A stretch of DNA of 6,731 bases, taken from the NCBI GenBank assembly GCA_904501955.1, contig CAJGCY010000141.1, positions 1 to 6,731 of the forward strand, written 5' to 3'. Positions within the stretch are counted from its first letter, which is position 1. The number at the start of each line of letters is the position of its first letter. The notes under the pieces were generated by a model, which saw only the letters and a list, made by a program, of their open reading frames with translations, had not been told where the DNA came from and searched no databases. Source of the DNA: an uncultured Akkermansia sp. (lineage in GTDB: Bacteria; Verrucomicrobiota; Verrucomicrobiia; Verrucomicrobiales; Akkermansiaceae). The position numbers and the translations under genes were made by a program. Below are positions 5,128-6,731 of the stretch, piece by piece.

Positions 5128-5667
5128 ATGATGAAGAACTTTTTTCCCGGAATCCTGACCACCACAGTCTTGTGCCTTGCAGCGGGGGCTTGTGTAAGCT
5201 GTTGCAACGCTGCTCCGCTACAGGCAGAAGCGTCGCAACGCCATGGAAAACCCACACACGAGGAGGTGCGCCGCAAGCATATAGCTCAAGCCCGAGAAAA
5301 GCTTACAAGATGCAAGGAACGCTTGGATAACATGCAGGCCGAAGTGGAAGTGTACGGCCCCGGGCAGGATTCTCCCCGCTATGCGGTGAAGGCGGAGGAT
5401 ATGCCACGCCTGCGGTACATCGTCAGCCAGCTTCAGGCCAACCCGGAGTTTGTTCCTATGCGCGTGTCGATGCGTCACTCGCGCCGTCTGCATTGTCTGA
5501 ATCTGGATTTCGGCGAAGGCGTGAAGCTGAGTCTGAGGGTAGAGTATATCACCAACCCGGGACGCTCGGATACAAGCCATAAGAGAAGCCTCCACGCGCT
5601 GCCGAATGCAGAGCTGCGCCGGGAGCTTATAGGCATCATAGAGCGTGCCCTCCCTCCGAAAAAATAG
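5128..5667 (+). CDS. Exported, probably lipid-anchored small protein, first of a paralogous pair
   Basis: This 179-residue protein is of unknown function. The N-terminus is a signal peptide: Lys, then a hydrophobic stretch GILTTTVLCLAAGACVSC. C25 in GACVSC aligns with C23 of the next gene's product and is the likely lipidated cysteine, although the residue at -3 is unusual for a lipobox, so lipidation is inference. Residues 43-75 are charged and helical with RCKE at 61-64. Then come MPRLRYIVSQLQ (92-103), LNLDFGEGVKLSLRVEYI (124-141) and HALPNAELRRELI (156-168). The latter half could be a small alpha/beta domain. AAAGGAG (5115-5121) lies 6 bases before ATG 5128; ATG 5131 is also possible. The gene is followed after 15 bases by its paralogue and is probably cotranscribed with it. 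Confidence 0.8.
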   Translation: MMKNFFPGILTTTVLCLAAGACVSCCNAAPLQAEASQRHGKPTHEEVRRKHIAQAREKLTRCKERLDNMQAEVEVYGPGQDSPRYAVKAEDMPRLRYIVSQLQANPEFVPMRVSMRHSRRLHCLNLDFGEGVKLSLRVEYITNPGRSDTSHKRSLHALPNAELRRELIGIIERALPPKK

Positions 5668-5682
5668 AAATTCCTCCTTACC

Positions 5683-6249
5683 ATGTCTTTTATCCACGGA
5701 ATCATCACTACCACAGCCCTGAGTCTTGCAGCGGGAGCTTTCGTGAGCTGTCAGTGCGTATTTGCTTCAAGTGACAACGGGTGTGAGGTCAACGGCTTGC
5801 CGAGCACTTCCGAGCACGATGCAGAGCTGGAACAAAGCTCGCGAAGCCTGCTGCATGAATTGCAGGCTTCAGCGAGTCGGTGCAAGGAGGTTCGACTCGT
5901 TATCGACTGGACTTGGGAGCTCGACGACCGCTTGCAAGGTACGGAAGTCCCGTTGTCGCAAGATGAAAAAACGGAGCTATTGCGTCTTATCCTCAAATTG
6001 CAACCGGTAAAGGCAGATTTAGATACGGATATCACGGAGGCTTATGGCTTGGACTTGGTATTTATCATGCCGGATGGTAGTACAACGACTTACCCTTATC
6101 CGGATGTCGCCCGCCTGAGTGAGGTCAGAGCAGACGGCTATGCTTCCATGTGTTATTTTGCCCTGCCGGATGCCGATGTAGAACGCTGGAATAAGCTTGC
6201 CAAACATGAGTGGGTATGGAAAAGAATAAAGCAGGAGCTAAAGCGTTAG
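5683..6249 (+). CDS. Exported, probably lipid-anchored small protein, second of the pair
   Basis: This 188-residue protein is of unknown function. Its signal peptide shares the pattern GI-x-TTT-x-L-x-LAAGA-x-VSC with the preceding protein, and C23 is the likely mature N-terminus. The mature part is diverged but shows the same ordered landmarks: RCKE (66-69), an LLRLILKLQ helix (99-107) matching LRYIVSQLQ, LDLVFIMPDG (123-132) matching LNLDFGEG, and FALPDAD (159-165) matching HALPNAE. The C-terminal tail is basic and aromatic (WVWKRIKQELKR). It begins 15 bases after the previous stop. No Shine-Dalgarno is seen; instead CCTCCTT, which resembles the anti-Shine-Dalgarno of 16S rRNA, lies just upstream of the ATG. 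Translation may depend on ribosomes finishing the first gene. Confidence 0.78.
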   Translation: MSFIHGIITTTALSLAAGAFVSCQCVFASSDNGCEVNGLPSTSEHDAELEQSSRSLLHELQASASRCKEVRLVIDWTWELDDRLQGTEVPLSQDEKTELLRLILKLQPVKADLDTDITEAYGLDLVFIMPDGSTTTYPYPDVARLSEVRADGYASMCYFALPDADVERWNKLAKHEWVWKRIKQELKR

Positions 6250-6294
6250 ATATCCCGTTGCCAATGGGTATTTGATAGCAAAAAAAGGTGTTTT

Positions 6295-6323
6295 GCGCTG
6301 TTTGAGTTGATTTCAAGCAGCGC
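6295..6323 (+). terminator. Candidate 3' hairpin of the lipoprotein pair
   Basis: GCGCTGTTTGA (6295-6305) pairs with TCAAGCAGCGC (6313-6323) over 11 bp with one G-U and a 7-base loop. ATAAATCGGAA follows instead of a T-run on the plus strand, while on the minus strand a T7 run lies a few bases beyond the stem (6281-6287). A weaker CCCGTT-GCC-AATGGG hairpin (6253-6267) follows the stop codon directly. Its position matches the hairpin after the regulator gene at the other end of the window. Confidence 0.5.
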
Positions 6324-6402
6324 GATAAATCGGAAATTGGAGGGGTGATGATGGGGGAATTTTGCGAGCGTTAGCGAGCGGAATTCTGACCCCGCGTCAG
6401 CG
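6322..6402 (-). repeat. Composite intergenic repeat B, right (inverted) copy
   Basis: On the minus strand, in order: a GC-rich hairpin (ACCCCGC-GTCA-GCGGGT, imperfect, about 6388-6404), AATTCCGCTCGC (6385-6374), CTCGCAAA (6368-6361) and TTCCGATTTATCGC (6335-6322). These are the same blocks in the same order as 279-348. Confidence 0.72.
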
Positions 6403-6417
6403 GGTGACCTAACTTAG

Positions 6418-6437
6418 CCTAGGGCGTAAGCCCTAGG
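6418..6437. repeat. Perfect CCTAGGGC-GTAA-GCCCTAGG hairpin
   Basis: An 8-bp perfect stem with a GTAA tetraloop. The window ends inside what looks like a second, inverted copy (CCTAGGGCTTACGC, 6718-6731). The two would bracket 6438-6717. Confidence 0.7.
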
Positions 6438-6731
6438 AAATGGGTAAAAAACAAATCCGAACCCGCGAACCGTTGAGGCTTGCCGAAACGGTATGCGGGT
6501 GGCATAACCCTCCCGGAGTACGTAAGTGCGAAGAAATCCCGTATGTATCAATTCGTCTTATGACGTCGCATTATCAATGGAATATTAACACACAAACAAA
6601 ACACGCGCCACCCCGGCTCGGAGCTCCGCTTCGCTACGGTCCTCGCACTATATGCCGCCCTCGTCGCCCTCGCTAGCGCTCAGGCAGCTCGGGCTCTATT
6701 TCATTTTTTGCTTGTTACCTAGGGCTTACGC
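6438..6731. repeat. Gene-free repeat-rich end, with right copy of repeat A
   Basis: No credible gene. A 78-codon frame starts at 6440 but runs straight into repeat A, has no Shine-Dalgarno and gives an Arg/Pro-rich tail. Repeat A (6601-6635) is the inverted counterpart of 61-94: on the minus strand it reads AGCGAAGCG, then CTCCGAGCCGGG, then GGCGCGTGT. Further GC-rich CGCT-type units follow to about 6690, then a T-rich stretch and a truncated CCTAGGGC hairpin. The stretch 6440-6600 is unassigned. Confidence 0.55.

Noticed and set aside
5475..5714. Minus-strand frames opposite the lipoprotein genes
   Set aside because: The plus-strand genes have a signal peptide, a Shine-Dalgarno for the first, and mutual similarity; the opposite frames have none of these.
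6440..6676. Plus-strand 78-codon frame at the right end
   Set aside because: Its 3' half is the GC-rich repeat, no start signal is present, and the composition is repeat-like.
6438..6717. Insertion-sequence-like segment between two inverted CCTAGGGC hairpins
   Set aside because: There is no transposase frame, and the hairpins are better explained as members of the intergenic repeat family.

Overview
The window looks like chromosomal DNA from a moderately GC-rich bacterium. My best guess is a gut Verrucomicrobiota (Akkermansiaceae-like). The reasons are the dense GC-rich intergenic repeats, the genes without Shine-Dalgarno sequences, and the style of the hypothetical proteins. This assignment is an impression from memory and was not tested by a search.

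Left part (1-392): no convincing gene. It holds GC-rich palindromic repeats and several hairpins lying downstream of the leftmost gene. Minus-strand block (393-4381): a tight four-gene unit transcribed leuC, leuD, an unrecognised 371-residue protein, then a DeoR-family regulator, with gaps of only 22-28 bases. LeuC and LeuD together form isopropylmalate isomerase of leucine biosynthesis. The unit has a strong sigma70-type promoter that should start the transcript only about 8 bases before the leuC start codon. A repeat-rich candidate operator lies just upstream.

Intergenic part (4382-5127): this is the most interesting region. On the plus strand I see a clear promoter, a folded leader of about 136 bases, and a 25-codon ORF with a strong Shine-Dalgarno sequence that encodes a hydrophobic peptide. 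The ORF start codon is buried in a 10-bp hairpin, and a stable 3' hairpin follows. About 50 bases further on, a second strong promoter and an intrinsic terminator define an RNA of about 65 nt with no credible ORF. That RNA can pair with the peptide mRNA at the 3' hairpin loop (10 bp perfect) and over the Shine-Dalgarno (8 bp), and possibly at a 6-base leader site. The arrangement resembles type I toxin-antitoxin loci, the Fst/par type most closely, but both RNAs are on the same strand and I do not recognise the peptide.

Right part (5128-6249): two adjacent plus-strand genes for small exported, probably lipid-anchored proteins. They are paralogues whose signal peptides are far better conserved than their mature parts. 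Their function is unknown. From 6250 to the end there is no credible gene, only hairpins and repeats. Those repeats match the left-end repeats in inverted orientation and in the same order. Relative to transcription, each copy therefore sits at the 3' end of a gene block.
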